From Sphingomonas sp. NFR04 (GTDB taxonomy: Bacteria > Pseudomonadota > Alphaproteobacteria > Sphingomonadales > Sphingomonadaceae), in contig NZ_FORV01000007.1 of assembly GCF_900114095.1 (NCBI RefSeq), positions 62,001 to 126,000 of the forward strand: DNA of 64,000 bases, given 5' to 3'. How positions within the stretch are numbered: position 1 is the first letter of the stretch; the number at the start of each line of letters is the position of its first letter. The translations under genes were made by a program, and so were the position numbers. Below the pieces are notes generated by a model. The model was not told the origin of the DNA. It did no database searches and saw nothing but the letters and a program-made list of their open reading frames with translations. This document shows, piece after piece, positions 1 to 8,979 of the stretch.

Positions 1-940
1 AGCCGTAGAAGAAGATGTGGTCCTTCATGATCGGACCGGACAGCGAGACCAGCGTCTGCGTCGTCTCGCGCGTATCCTGCGAATTCTCGTCGACCAGCGT
101 GTTCGGGCGCGTCTCGTAGAGGCCGTTCGGGATATAGTTGAACAGCACCTTGCCGTGGAACTCGTTGCCGCCCGAGCGGGTGGTCGCATTCACGAAGCCG
201 CCGGTGAATCGGCCGAACTCGGCCGGGATGCTGCCGGTCTTCACTTCGATGGTGTTGTAGAGTTCGAACGGCACCTCGACCGAGCCCAACCCCTTGCGGA
301 AATCGGTGATGTTGAGGCCGTTGATGAAATAGGTGTTTTCGGAAACCGAACCGCCGGCGATCGCCGGCAGGCTGCCGAACGCGGAATCCCCCAGGGTCGT
401 GCCCGGGGCAAGCAGCACCACCGACGTAAGGTCGCGCGCCACCGGCACGCGGTCTTCGATCTCGGCGATGTTGATCACGGCGCCGGTGGTGGTGCGGTCG
501 AAGTCGGAGACGCGCACGCGGCTTCCGGTCACGATGATCTCGCTGCCCGCAGCCGCGATGTCCGCATTCGACACCAGCTGGAAGCTGTTGCCGCCGCTCG
601 CCTGCGTCAGGTCGACATTGTCGTCGCGGAAGGAACCGAAGCCGGTGGCCGAGATTTCGAAGGTATAGGCGCCCTGCGGGAGCAGCGGGATCCGATAGCT
701 GCCGCTGCCATCGGTCTCTACCGATCGTTTGAAGCCCTGTGTGTTCGAGGTCACGCTGACCGTGGCGCCGGGGATCGGCTTGCCGTTCTTGTCGACGACG
801 CGACCGGACGCGGTCACGTTGGTGAAGTCTTGTGCCGCCGCGGGCGCCGAAACGGCCACGGATGCGCATACGGTACCACCCAGCAGGGCGAGCACCGACA
901 AAGCGGAGCCGCCCCGCAGCTTGATCTGCGTCTTCTTCAT
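1..940 (-). CDS. TonB-dependent receptor with N-terminal carboxypeptidase-regulatory-like domain (partial, N-terminal part)
   Basis: Only the first ~313 codons are in the window; the gene runs off the left edge. The start is the ATG at 940, giving MKKTQIKLRGG and a signal peptide ending near residue 37 (APAAAQ). Residues ~40-115 form a CarboxypepD_reg-like beta-sandwich (GRVVDKNGKPIPGATV). A TonB-box-like segment EIIVTGSR at 134-141 and the start of a plug domain follow. This layout is typical of Oar/OmpA-related TonB-dependent receptors, which sit in the outer membrane and import large substrates with TonB energy. The substrate cannot be told. It is transcribed away from the second receptor at 2031. 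The barrel is not visible, so completeness is unknown. Confidence 0.9.
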   Translation of the reverse strand, partial: MKKTQIKLRGGSALSVLALLGGTVCASVAVSAPAAAQDFTNVTASGRVVDKNGKPIPGATVSVTSNTQGFKRSVETDGSGSYRIPLLPQGAYTFEISATGFGSFRDDNVDLTQASGGNSFQLVSNADIAAAGSEIIVTGSRVRVSDFDRTTTGAVINIAEIEDRVPVARDLTSVVLLAPGTTLGDSAFGSLPAIAGGSVSENTYFINGLNITDFRKGLGSVEVPFELYNTIEVKTGSIPAEFGRFTGGFVNATTRSGGNEFHGKVLFNYIPNGLYETRPNTLVDENSQDTRETTQTLVSLSGPIMKDHIFFYG

Positions 941-2030
941 CGATTTCCCTCGGTTTGCCCCGACCGAGTTCCCCAAGCCGGGGCCGTCTCCCAACTCCCT
1001 CCCGGCATAGCCCCATGCGCACCGGGAAGAGCTGCAACGAAGGAAGCAACGAACCCGGTCGGCTGTAAAGCTGTCATTCAGGTTCGGTATACACTTTCCC
1101 GAAGGTGTCTCCGCGCTGCAACACTACCGACGTAATATGTCTCAAACGCAACAATCTGCGATATTAAATGTTGGCGCACGGGGCATCCTGCCCAAACATG
1201 AGGCAGATTTCCACATATTGTCGCTTGCTATTCGAAGCCACGTGACAAGCTGCCGATGACCGCTGCCACCCCAGCAGACATGTCCAGCCGGATGATCCGA
1301 GCGTTCGAGCAGACCGCTGCCCCCGCAGAATTCGCGCGGTAGCTGTTTCCGCCGCAGCCGATCCGCGACGACGGGCGATGTTGCCTGCCGACTCGCCCAC
1401 GCAGGGGAGCGACAAACACCCACGCGGCGCAAGCGGCTTGATCGGAGGCATATCGACCGCGTCCTGCGGGTCCCGCTTGTCGAGCGCCACCGCTCCACAT
1501 CAACCATGTTGCCTTGCCACAACCAGACCGCCGCAACTCCTTGCAACGCTGTTGCGACAGTTCCGCGTCCTTCACGATTGGGGGGTTTCGCCGCCGCAAA
1601 CCAGACACATGATGCTGCGCACGCGTAGCAGCAACGGGCAACGTGGTCGCAATTCTCATCACCTGTCGCCTCCATGTCACAGGTGCGTAACTATATTTCT
1701 CACCAATCGTCTCAAAAGACACTAAATTCGGCAGTTGCGATCAGCACTGCGCATCAAAGCAGCATCTGGGCCGAGAACGCCTTGTTGCGGTGCAACATTT
1801 ATTCGCGTACCCCGCTCTTATCATTCTGTTTCGAACGCAAACTGTGTCCTTCGCGACACAGTTTGATACGAAATGGTAAGCATATACCTTGGCTTCCGCT
1901 TTACACCCCCACGTGAGAGCTTCATCCTTTTTGCAAGCTTCGCGACGGATTCAGGCAGCCGTTCGGCGAAGCGGGGAGACACCCCGCCCGGTCTTCGGGC
2001 TGCGCGGGTGAAACAAGGGAAAATCGACAC
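941..2030. other. 1.1-kb intergenic region between two divergent TonB receptors, no convincing gene
   Basis: This gap carries promoters for two divergent receptor genes. Its GC content is visibly lower than the surroundings from about 1130 to 1920. Open frames exist on both strands (for example 1142-1675 and 1228-1722 on minus, 1378-1725 on plus), but their translations are Arg-, Ser- and Cys-rich, lack recognisable motifs and have no clear ribosome binding sites. A 40-codon frame at 1137-1259 overlaps a 28-codon frame at 1256-1342 by ATGA; both look protein-like but are unidentified. A short inverted repeat (949-954 with 963-968) lies just upstream of the receptor start at 940. The region could be a decayed gene or a long regulatory region. 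Confidence 0.5.
1838..1865. promoter_or_regulatory. Perfect 11-bp inverted repeat upstream of the second TonB receptor
   Basis: CAAACTGTGTC at 1838-1848 and GACACAGTTTG at 1855-1865 are perfect reverse complements separated by the 6 bases CTTCGC. No T-run follows, so it is not an ordinary intrinsic terminator. It lies about 165 bp upstream of the receptor start at 2031. It could be a repressor operator or a leader hairpin; no regulator is identifiable from the sequence. Confidence 0.55.
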
Positions 2031-5009
2031 GTGAGAATGACACGACTTGCAAGTGGTCTTCGCGCCGGTACCGCGTTGGCGGGCTTGGGTGCGGTTGCGC
2101 TGTTTGCCGCACCGGCCATGGCACAGGATCAGAATGCCGGCGCGCAGGCGCCCACCACGCAGCAGGAGCCGCAGGGCGAAATCGTCGTGACGGGGTCGCT
2201 CTTCCGCCGCACCGACACGGAAACCACTTCGCCGGTGACCACGCTCACCACCGAAACCCTGCAGCGCGCAGGCACGACGACGATCTCGGATGCGATCCGC
2301 AGCGTTTCGGCCGATGGCGCCGGCTCGATCCCGACCGGCTTCCAGGGCGGCTTCTCTGCCGGTGGCGCTGCGGTCTCGCTGCGCGGCCTCGGCGTTTCGT
2401 CGACGCTCGTCCTGATCGACGGCCTGCGCACCACCAACTTCCCGCTCAACGACGACGGCCACAACGCCTATGTCGATCTGAACTCGATCCCGTTCAGCTT
2501 CGTCGAGCGCGTCGACGTGCTGAAGGACGGCGCATCGTCGACCTATGGCGCCGAGGCAATCGGCGGCGTGGTCAACATCATCCTGAAGAAGCACATCACC
2601 GGTATCCAGGGCAGCGTCGAGGCCGGTGCGGCAGGGAAGGGCTATGGCTCGCGCGTCCGCAGCTACCTGACCGCAGGCTATGGCGACTATGAGTCGACCG
2701 GTTGGAACGTGTTCGTCAACGGCGAATATCAGCGCGATGGCCGCATCTCGGCGCACGACCTTGGCTTCCCGTTCAACACCACCGACCTGAGCTCGATCGG
2801 CCTGGCCGACCAGAACTCGGCCGACAACGCGCTGAACGTGAATACGCCGAACGCCATTGTCCGCCGCGTCACCGGCAGCGACCCGAACAATCCCTTCGCC
2901 GGCGGCGCGACCGGTGCGAGCACCTACCAGCTGCTCAACCCGGCGCTGTGCAGCCGCACCTTTACCGTGGCCGGCGCTGCCGGCGGCACCGGCTGCGCGC
3001 ATGACCTGACCGATGAGTACACGCAGGTCCAGCCGTTCCAGGAGCGCTTCTCGGTCAATGGTCGTCTGAGCATCCGCCTCAACGACAATATCGAAGGCTA
3101 TGTGACCGGCAGCTATTCGCACAGCCAGGTCAACATCCTCACTGCCCCGTCGGCAATCCGTCAGCGCCAGCCTTATGGCGCTTCGCCGACCACCGCGTCG
3201 AACAACCCGGGCATCGCGCTGCCGGTCTATATCTGCTCGTCCGGCACCAATTGCTCGACGGCAGCCGACCGCCAGCTCAACCCGAACAACCCCTATGCCG
3301 CCGCCTTCGCGGCCGATCCGGCCAACGGCGCGGCCCGCATCTTCTATTCGTTCGGCGACATCGCGACGGGCACCCAGCGCGGCAACGAAGTCATTCGCGG
3401 CACCTTCGGCCTGAACGGCCAGTTCGGCGATGACTGGAACTGGCGAGCCGAGGCGGTCGGCGCGCGCGACAACATCAAGATGGCATCGTTCGGCACCATC
3501 AGCATCGACGGCCTTCGCCAGGCGGTGGCGACCGGCGCCTATAACTTCGTCAACCCGAGCCAGAACACCGATGCGACCCGCCAGCTCGTCGCCCCGGACA
3601 TCATCGCCCGCGGCTCCAGCTCGCTGGCCTCGCTCGATGCCTCGATCTCGCACTCCTTCCTCACCCTGCCGGGTGGTGACCTGCAGGTCGCGGTCGGTGG
3701 CCAGATCCGCCGCGAGACGCTCGACTATCCGGGCCTGAACCCGAACAAGACGAACTATGCCAATACCGCGGCGGCGTTCGGCAAGCGCACCGTGACCGCG
3801 GCCTATTTCGAAGTCAGCGCGCCGATCCTCAAGGAAGTCGAGCTCAGCGGTTCGGGCCGCTACGACCATTACTCCGAAGGCTTCAGCCGCTTCTCCCCGA
3901 AGGTCGGCATCAAGCTGAAGCCGGTCAAGGAGCTGATGCTCCGCGGCACCTATTCGGAAGGCTTCCGCGCTCCGACCTTCGCGGAAAGCAATCCGCGCTC
4001 CAGCTTCCCGGGCTTCGTGACCTATCAGCCGCCGTGCAGCTTCGTGCTGGCCCATGGCGGTACCGCGACGGCCACCGGCTGCACGACGACCAATCCGTAT
4101 GCGCAGTCGTACAGCGTCGGTGGCGGCTTCTCGGGCAACCCGAACCTCAAGCCCGAAACTTCGCGCAGCTTCACCGGCGGCGCCGTGTTCCAGCCGATCC
4201 GCGAGCTGAGCTTCACGATCGACTATTACAATGTGAAGAAGAAGAACGTGATCGTTGCCGGTCCGAACGCCGGTACCGCGCGCGCCAACTACTTCGCCGG
4301 TCTGCCGCTGCCCGCCGGTTACTCGGTCGGCGCCGTCGACGCGCCCGATCCGCTGTACCCGAACGCGCTGCCGCGCGTGCTGGTGATCAACGGCCCGTAC
4401 GTGAACGCCGGTTACTTCAAGACCCAGGGTCTCGATTTCGGCGCCTCGGCGGAGTTCGGCATCGCACCGGGCGTGAAGTTCTACAGCCGCCTCGACGTGA
4501 ACAAGATCCTGAAGTTCGACGTCGACTTCGGTGATGGCGTGGTCCGCAAATATGTCGGCACCGTCGGTCCGTACGAACTGTCGTCGGGCGCGGGCACGCC
4601 GGAATGGCGCGGAAACTGGCAGAACACGCTCGAGGTCGGCAAGTTCTCGCTCTCTGCTACCGCCTATTACGTTTCGCGGATCAAGCAGGTGGCTGCGGAC
4701 GAAGAATCGCCGAGCGCGAGCGGCAACATCGATCTGTCGTGCGGTGCGGCGGCCGGGAACCTGTATCCCTATCCGGATGACGCAGCGCTCAACAAGTTCT
4801 GCTACGTTCGTCGCTTCATCTATGCCGATCTGAATGCCCAGGTGCAGGTCAACGACGATTTCACCTTCTTCATGAACGTCGGCAACTTCACCAACGAACG
4901 CGCTCCGATTGCGACCTCGTCCTATTCGGGCACGAACTACCTGCCGACCTGGCACTGGGCCGGCGTCGTCGGCCGCACGTTCAGCGCCGGCGCACGGTTC
5001 AAGTTCTGA
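2031..5009 (+). CDS. TonB-dependent receptor (complete)
   Basis: A 992-residue outer-membrane active transporter. Residues 1-32 are a signal peptide (FAAPAMAQ). A TonB-box-like motif GEIVVTGSLF follows at 49-58, then a plug domain with LRGLGVSSTLVLIDGLRT and a long beta-barrel ending in the typical terminal phenylalanine (ARFKF). The start is taken as GTG 2031 because the purine-rich AAGGGA at 2014-2019 has normal spacing to it; ATG 2037 is an alternative two codons later. The plug has the usual VDVLKDGASSTYGAEAIGGV signature. It stands alone, flanked by the long upstream gap and a strong terminator, so the substrate (sugar, peptide or iron chelate) cannot be inferred from neighbours. Confidence 0.93.
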   Translation: MRMTRLASGLRAGTALAGLGAVALFAAPAMAQDQNAGAQAPTTQQEPQGEIVVTGSLFRRTDTETTSPVTTLTTETLQRAGTTTISDAIRSVSADGAGSIPTGFQGGFSAGGAAVSLRGLGVSSTLVLIDGLRTTNFPLNDDGHNAYVDLNSIPFSFVERVDVLKDGASSTYGAEAIGGVVNIILKKHITGIQGSVEAGAAGKGYGSRVRSYLTAGYGDYESTGWNVFVNGEYQRDGRISAHDLGFPFNTTDLSSIGLADQNSADNALNVNTPNAIVRRVTGSDPNNPFAGGATGASTYQLLNPALCSRTFTVAGAAGGTGCAHDLTDEYTQVQPFQERFSVNGRLSIRLNDNIEGYVTGSYSHSQVNILTAPSAIRQRQPYGASPTTASNNPGIALPVYICSSGTNCSTAADRQLNPNNPYAAAFAADPANGAARIFYSFGDIATGTQRGNEVIRGTFGLNGQFGDDWNWRAEAVGARDNIKMASFGTISIDGLRQAVATGAYNFVNPSQNTDATRQLVAPDIIARGSSSLASLDASISHSFLTLPGGDLQVAVGGQIRRETLDYPGLNPNKTNYANTAAAFGKRTVTAAYFEVSAPILKEVELSGSGRYDHYSEGFSRFSPKVGIKLKPVKELMLRGTYSEGFRAPTFAESNPRSSFPGFVTYQPPCSFVLAHGGTATATGCTTTNPYAQSYSVGGGFSGNPNLKPETSRSFTGGAVFQPIRELSFTIDYYNVKKKNVIVAGPNAGTARANYFAGLPLPAGYSVGAVDAPDPLYPNALPRVLVINGPYVNAGYFKTQGLDFGASAEFGIAPGVKFYSRLDVNKILKFDVDFGDGVVRKYVGTVGPYELSSGAGTPEWRGNWQNTLEVGKFSLSATAYYVSRIKQVAADEESPSASGNIDLSCGAAAGNLYPYPDDAALNKFCYVRRFIYADLNAQVQVNDDFTFFMNVGNFTNERAPIATSSYSGTNYLPTWHWAGVVGRTFSAGARFKF

Positions 5010-5039
5010 TCCCATCCCTTACGGGGAAGATCGACCTGG

Positions 5040-5072
5040 GAGCGGCACTCTTCGGAGTGCCGCTCTTTTTTT
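5040..5072 (+). terminator. Rho-independent terminator of the TonB receptor
   Basis: An 11-bp perfect stem (5040-5050 with 5055-5065) closes a TTCG tetraloop and is followed by seven T residues at 5066-5072. It begins 30 bp after the receptor stop codon. The M23 peptidase gene ends convergently 3 bp beyond. Confidence 0.95.
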
Positions 5073-5074
5073 GT

Positions 5075-5914
5075 CTAGTCTGCGGCACTCATTGCACCAG
5101 CAACCAGCAGCGGATCGATCCGCGCGCCGCGCCACATGATGCCCCAGTGCAGGTGCGGACCGGTTGCACGACCCGTCGCACCGACGGCGCCGATGGGTTG
5201 CCCTTGGCGCACCGCCTCGCCCTCATGCACGTCGATCCGCGAGAGGTGCAGGAACGCACTCGACAGGCCCATGCCATGGTCGAGCATCAGCAGATTGCCC
5301 TCCAGCGTGAAGGGCGCCTCGGCAGCGAGGATCACCACGCCGTCGGCCGGCGCGCGCACCGGGGTGCCGGTGGGCAGCGCGATGTCGATGCCCGAATGAT
5401 AGGCCCCCGGCTCGCCGGCATAGATACGCTGCGAACCGAACAGCGTGGAGATGCGGCCGGTGGCCGGCCAGGCGAAGCGCTGGCGCCAGCCTTCCGCCGG
5501 GGTTTGCAGCGCACGCGCGGCCTTGATGCGCGCAAGCTCGGCCGGACGCCTCGCCTCGAACTCTGCGCTGGGCACCGGGTACTTCGGCAGCTGGTCGAGC
5601 CGCGAGATGTTCCACTCGCGGGGCGCGATCTGCAGGTCCTCGCGCACCGTTCGGCCGTCCTTGCCCTTCGCTTCCAGCGCGGCGGCCGGCACCGCATCGC
5701 GGTCGAAGGCGATCAGGAAGCGGCGATCGGCGGCGAAGGGGATCGGCTGGCCATTGAACTGCAGCTCGGTGGTGCCGGGCGGCACCTGCCCGCGGGCGAT
5801 GCCGCCCTGCTCGAAGCTGCCGTCGAGCGCGAAGGCGTCCCCGCCCGCGCGTGCGGTCCGCGCCACCAGCGTCGTCGCCAGCATCGCCGCGGCGAAGCGC
5901 CGCCGGTCGATCAT
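5075..5914 (-). CDS. M23 family (LytM-type) metallopeptidase, secreted
   Basis: A 279-residue exported zinc peptidase or LytM-fold regulator of cell-wall hydrolysis. The N-terminus MIDRRRFAAAML resembles a twin-arginine signal. The C-terminal LytM domain (~150-279) has the zinc-ligand motifs HSGIDIA and HLHWG plus the linking stretch GQPIGAVGATGRATG, so the active site looks intact. The start at 5914 is chosen because it overlaps the stop of the upstream DUF2093 gene by ATGA, which suggests translational coupling; a longer frame to 6025 has no signal peptide and is rejected. It is the last gene of the xseA-DUF2093-M23 run. The likely substrate is peptidoglycan cross-bridges. Confidence 0.92.
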   Translation of the reverse strand: MIDRRRFAAAMLATTLVARTARAGGDAFALDGSFEQGGIARGQVPPGTTELQFNGQPIPFAADRRFLIAFDRDAVPAAALEAKGKDGRTVREDLQIAPREWNISRLDQLPKYPVPSAEFEARRPAELARIKAARALQTPAEGWRQRFAWPATGRISTLFGSQRIYAGEPGAYHSGIDIALPTGTPVRAPADGVVILAAEAPFTLEGNLLMLDHGMGLSSAFLHLSRIDVHEGEAVRQGQPIGAVGATGRATGPHLHWGIMWRGARIDPLLVAGAMSAAD

Positions 5915-6111
5915 GCCTCGAGCAGCGCCTTGGTGGCCGCCTCGGGCGTGGCATAGGCTTCCTGCCGCGCCACGCTCCAGTAGCGGAGCGAATCCACGGG
6001 GATGCGCTCGCCGGTGACCGCGCACAGCACATGGTCGCCGGGCGAGAGGACGCGGAAGCCATTGGCCATATAATGCAGCTTGGCGACGCGGGCGGTGTTG
6101 GACATCAGCAT
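5911..6111 (-). CDS. DUF2093 domain-containing small protein
   Basis: About 66 residues, containing ANGFRVLSPGDHVLCAVTGE and IPVDSLRYWSVARQEAYAT, a pattern I recognise as DUF2093, a short alphaproteobacterial family of unknown function. The start is uncertain: ATG at 6111 (MLMSN), 6105 (MSN) and 6123 (MAPPM) are in frame, and none has a textbook ribosome binding site. Its stop overlaps the M23 peptidase start by 4 bases, and xseA ends 40 bp upstream. No signal peptide or membrane segment is visible, so it is probably cytoplasmic. Confidence 0.85.
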   Translation of the reverse strand: MLMSNTARVAKLHYMANGFRVLSPGDHVLCAVTGERIPVDSLRYWSVARQEAYATPEAATKALLEA

Positions 6112-6151
6112 GGGCGGCGCCATTCCTGCTCTTGAAGGTGGTGGGTGCGCC

Positions 6152-7660
6152 CTAGAGCAGCGTCGGCTGTTCGGGCTTGGGCGGAGCATAGGCCTTGCCC
6201 GCGCCGCGCTCAACCCGGGCATCCACCGAACCATCGGCGAAATGCAGCGTCACGGCCTGTGCCGCGCGCGCATTCTCGGCCGAGGCGACCACCTTGCCGG
6301 TGCCGCGCCCCTCCACCCAGGCATACCCCTTTTTCAACGGCAGTTCGGGATCCAGAAGTTCGAGATGCCGGCCCATCGCCGTCAGTCGCTCCGACGCGGT
6401 GGCGAAGCGGCGCTCCAGGCTTGCGAGCTTCAGCGCCTCGGCCGGGCGCGCGAAGCGCTGGCGGAGGGCTGCCAGCTCGCGATCGGCGGCGCGGTCGAGC
6501 GCGACGCCGCCCAGCCGCTGCCGCGCGGTCGCCAGTCGCTGTTCGAGTGTCGCCGGGCGCAGCGCCGCGCCCGCACGATCGAGCTGCCCGCGCGCCACCG
6601 TCACCCGGCGTTCGAGCGCGAGCCCAAGTCGAGCGCCGACATCGTCGAGCCGCTGGCGCTGGGGCCCGAGCAACGCATCGCGGCGCGGCAGCACGCGGAC
6701 CAGCGCCGCCAGCCGCTCGCCGGCGCGCTCGTGATAGCGGCGGACACAGCGTTCGGTGCGGTGCGACAGCGTGGCGATGCCGTGACGGACTTCGGAGAGC
6801 ACCGGCACCGCGATTTCCGCGGCAGCCGTGGGCGTGGGCGCACGGAGATCGGCGGCGAAATCGCACAGGGTCGTGTCGGTCTCGTGGCCGACCGCCGAGA
6901 TGATCGGGATGGCGCATTCGGCCACGGCGCGGACAACGACTTCCTCGTTGAACGACCAGAGATCCTCGATCGAGCCGCCGCCGCGCGCGACGATCAGCAG
7001 GTCCGGGCGCGGCACCGCGCCGCCGGGGGCGATCGCGTCGAAGCCGCGCACCGCCCGCGCGATTTCCTGTGCCGAGCCGTCGCCCTGCACCTTGACCGGC
7101 CAGACGAGGACATGGGTGGGGAAGCGATCCTCCAGCCGGTGAAGGATGTCGCGGATCACCGCCCCGGTGGGCGAGGTGACCACGCCGATCACCCTGGGCA
7201 TGAAGGGCAGCGGCTTCTTGGCGCGGGCGTCGAACAGCCCCTCCCCCGCCAGCTTGGCCTTGAGCTTTTCGAGCAGCGCCATCAGCGCGCCCTCGCCGGC
7301 CAGCTCCATCCGCTCGATGACGATCTGATATTTGGAGCGCCCCGCATAGATGGTGAGCTTGCCGGTGGCGATCACCTCCAGCCCGTCCTGCGGCTGGAAG
7401 GGCAGCGCCGAGGCGGCACCACGCCAGATGACTCCGTCGATCACCGCGTCCATGTCCTTGAGCGCGAGATAGGCGTGCCCCGAGGCGGCGCGCTTCCAGC
7501 CTGAAATCTCGCCGCGCAGGCGGACATGGCCGAACTCGCCCTCCACCATCCGCTTCAGCCGGCCGGAGAGTTCGCTGACGCTCATCGGCGCCGCGTTGTC
7601 CCCGGGCACCGCCTCGGCTACGAGCCGCGTCGATGAAGTCTCGAAAAGGGGGTCGGCCAT
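6152..7660 (-). CDS. xseA: Exodeoxyribonuclease VII large subunit
   Basis: A 502-residue catalytic subunit of exonuclease VII, which degrades single-stranded DNA to oligonucleotides together with XseB (not in this window). Residues ~25-120 are the OB-fold DNA-binding domain ([20 protein letters not shown]). The central catalytic part contains [19 protein letters not shown]-like and [14 protein letters not shown] motifs, and a long coiled-coil region follows. The start is ATG 7660, with AGGA a few bases upstream; this codon overlaps the purD ATG (7659) on the other strand by two bases. An internal Met at residue 26 lacks a ribosome binding site. It precedes DUF2093 and the M23 peptidase. Confidence 0.96.
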   Translation of the reverse strand: MADPLFETSSTRLVAEAVPGDNAAPMSVSELSGRLKRMVEGEFGHVRLRGEISGWKRAASGHAYLALKDMDAVIDGVIWRGAASALPFQPQDGLEVIATGKLTIYAGRSKYQIVIERMELAGEGALMALLEKLKAKLAGEGLFDARAKKPLPFMPRVIGVVTSPTGAVIRDILHRLEDRFPTHVLVWPVKVQGDGSAQEIARAVRGFDAIAPGGAVPRPDLLIVARGGGSIEDLWSFNEEVVVRAVAECAIPIISAVGHETDTTLCDFAADLRAPTPTAAAEIAVPVLSEVRHGIATLSHRTERCVRRYHERAGERLAALVRVLPRRDALLGPQRQRLDDVGARLGLALERRVTVARGQLDRAGAALRPATLEQRLATARQRLGGVALDRAADRELAALRQRFARPAEALKLASLERRFATASERLTAMGRHLELLDPELPLKKGYAWVEGRGTGKVVASAENARAAQAVTLHFADGSVDARVERGAGKAYAPPKPEQPTLL

Positions 7661-8924
7661 GAACGTCCTGCTACTGGGTTCGGGGGGGCGCGAACATGCG
7701 CTTGCCTGGAAGCTCGCGCAATCGCCGCTGCTGACGCAGCTCTTCGCCGCACCGGGCAATCCGGGCATAGCGGCGCATGCCACGCTCGTCGACCTTGTGC
7801 CGACCGATCCGGCGGCGGTGCTTGCGTTTGCGCAGGCGAACGGCATCGGCTTGGTGATCGTCGGTCCCGAAGCGCCGCTGGTGGCGGGCGTCGGCGACAT
7901 GCTGCGTGAGGCCGGCATTCCGGTGTTCGGGCCCAACCGCCTGCCGGCACAGCTGGAGGGATCGAAGGGCTTCACCAAGGATCTCTGCGCGCGGGCGAAC
8001 ATCCCCACGGCGGGCTATGTCCGCGTCCACGGGCTCGATGAGGCGCTGGCGGCGCTGGAGCCGTTCGGCCTGCCGGTGGTGGTGAAGGCCGACGGGCTCG
8101 CGGCCGGCAAGGGCGTCACCGTTGCGATGACCCGCGACGAGGCGATCGGCGCCCTCACCGCGATCTTCGCCGATGCGGGCGCCAGCGCGGTAATCGAGGA
8201 ATTCCTCGACGGCGAGGAAGCCAGCCTGTTCGTCATCACCGACGGCACCGATGCCGTACTCTTCGGATCGGCGCAGGACCACAAGCGCGTCGGCGAAGGC
8301 GATGTCGGCCCCAATACCGGCGGCATGGGCGCCTATAGCCCCGCCCCGGTGCTCACCCCTGCGCTGGAGCGCGAGGCGATGGAGCGCATCGTCGCGCCGA
8401 CCATTGCCGCGCTTGCGGCCGAGGACATCCCCTATTCGGGCGTGCTCTATGCCGGGCTGATGCTCACCAAGCATGGGCCCAAGCTGATCGAGTATAATGC
8501 CCGCTTCGGCGATCCCGAATGCCAGGTGCTGATGCTCCGGCTGGAGGACGACCTGCTCGACCTGCTGCTCGCGACCGCACGCGGCGAACTCGCCGGCCGC
8601 CCAGCGCCCCGCTTCCGCGCCGACACGGCGCTGACGGTGGTAATGGCGGCGCGCGGCTATCCCGGCACGCCGGAGATCGGCGGCAGCATCGAAGGGATCG
8701 ACGCGGCCGAGGCCGGCGGGGTGCAGGTGTTCCACGCGGGTACCCGGCGCCAGGGCGATTCGCTGGTGGCGAGCGGCGGCCGCGTGCTCAACGTGACGGC
8801 CATGGGGCCGGACATCGCGACGGCGCAGGCCGCGGCCTATCGGGGCGTGGACGCGATCGACTTCCCCACCGGCTTCTGCCGGCGCGACATCGGCTGGCGC
8901 GAGTTGGCCCGCACGCGCGGCTGA
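7659..8924 (+). CDS. purD: Phosphoribosylamine--glycine ligase (GAR synthetase)
   Basis: A 421-residue ATP-grasp enzyme that joins phosphoribosylamine and glycine, the second step of de novo purine synthesis. [19 protein letters not shown] is the classical PurD N-terminus, and the ATP-grasp core shows [13 protein letters not shown] and [13 protein letters not shown]. The start ATG 7659 is preceded by AAAAGGGGG; in-frame codons upstream to 7596 lie inside xseA and add no conserved residues. The purD promoter and ribosome binding site therefore lie within the beginning of xseA. A hairpin follows the stop codon. It is a stand-alone gene, as in many alphaproteobacteria. Confidence 0.97.
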   Translation: MNVLLLGSGGREHALAWKLAQSPLLTQLFAAPGNPGIAAHATLVDLVPTDPAAVLAFAQANGIGLVIVGPEAPLVAGVGDMLREAGIPVFGPNRLPAQLEGSKGFTKDLCARANIPTAGYVRVHGLDEALAALEPFGLPVVVKADGLAAGKGVTVAMTRDEAIGALTAIFADAGASAVIEEFLDGEEASLFVITDGTDAVLFGSAQDHKRVGEGDVGPNTGGMGAYSPAPVLTPALEREAMERIVAPTIAALAAEDIPYSGVLYAGLMLTKHGPKLIEYNARFGDPECQVLMLRLEDDLLDLLLATARGELAGRPAPRFRADTALTVVMAARGYPGTPEIGGSIEGIDAAEAGGVQVFHAGTRRQGDSLVASGGRVLNVTAMGPDIATAQAAAYRGVDAIDFPTGFCRRDIGWRELARTRG

Positions 8925-8933
8925 TCCTGGCGC

Positions 8934-8959
8934 GGCGCGGCTGCACCAGCAGCCGCGCC
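8934..8959. terminator. Hairpin between convergent purD and the 8980-10686 gene
   Basis: GGCGCGGCTGC at 8934-8944 and GCAGCCGCGCC at 8949-8959 form a perfect 11-bp stem with loop ACCA, 10 bp after the purD stop. There is no T-run on either strand, so it may be a weak or bidirectional terminator or an mRNA-stabilising hairpin. Confidence 0.6.
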
Positions 8960-8979
8960 CTGCCTCCTACCACATGCAC

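Noticed and set aside
941-1080. Possible cobalamin riboswitch upstream of the TonB receptor at 1-940
   Set aside because: G-rich hairpins are present, but the B12-box and the conserved core with proper order were not found.
1142-1725. Overlapping frames of 108-177 codons on both strands
   Set aside because: No ribosome binding sites, no recognisable motifs and odd amino-acid composition; left as intergenic.
1821-5015. A 1064-codon minus-strand frame opposite the TonB receptor
   Set aside because: It is an antisense shadow typical of GC-rich genes: Arg/Ala/Gly-rich, no motifs, while the plus strand encodes a complete, recognisable receptor.
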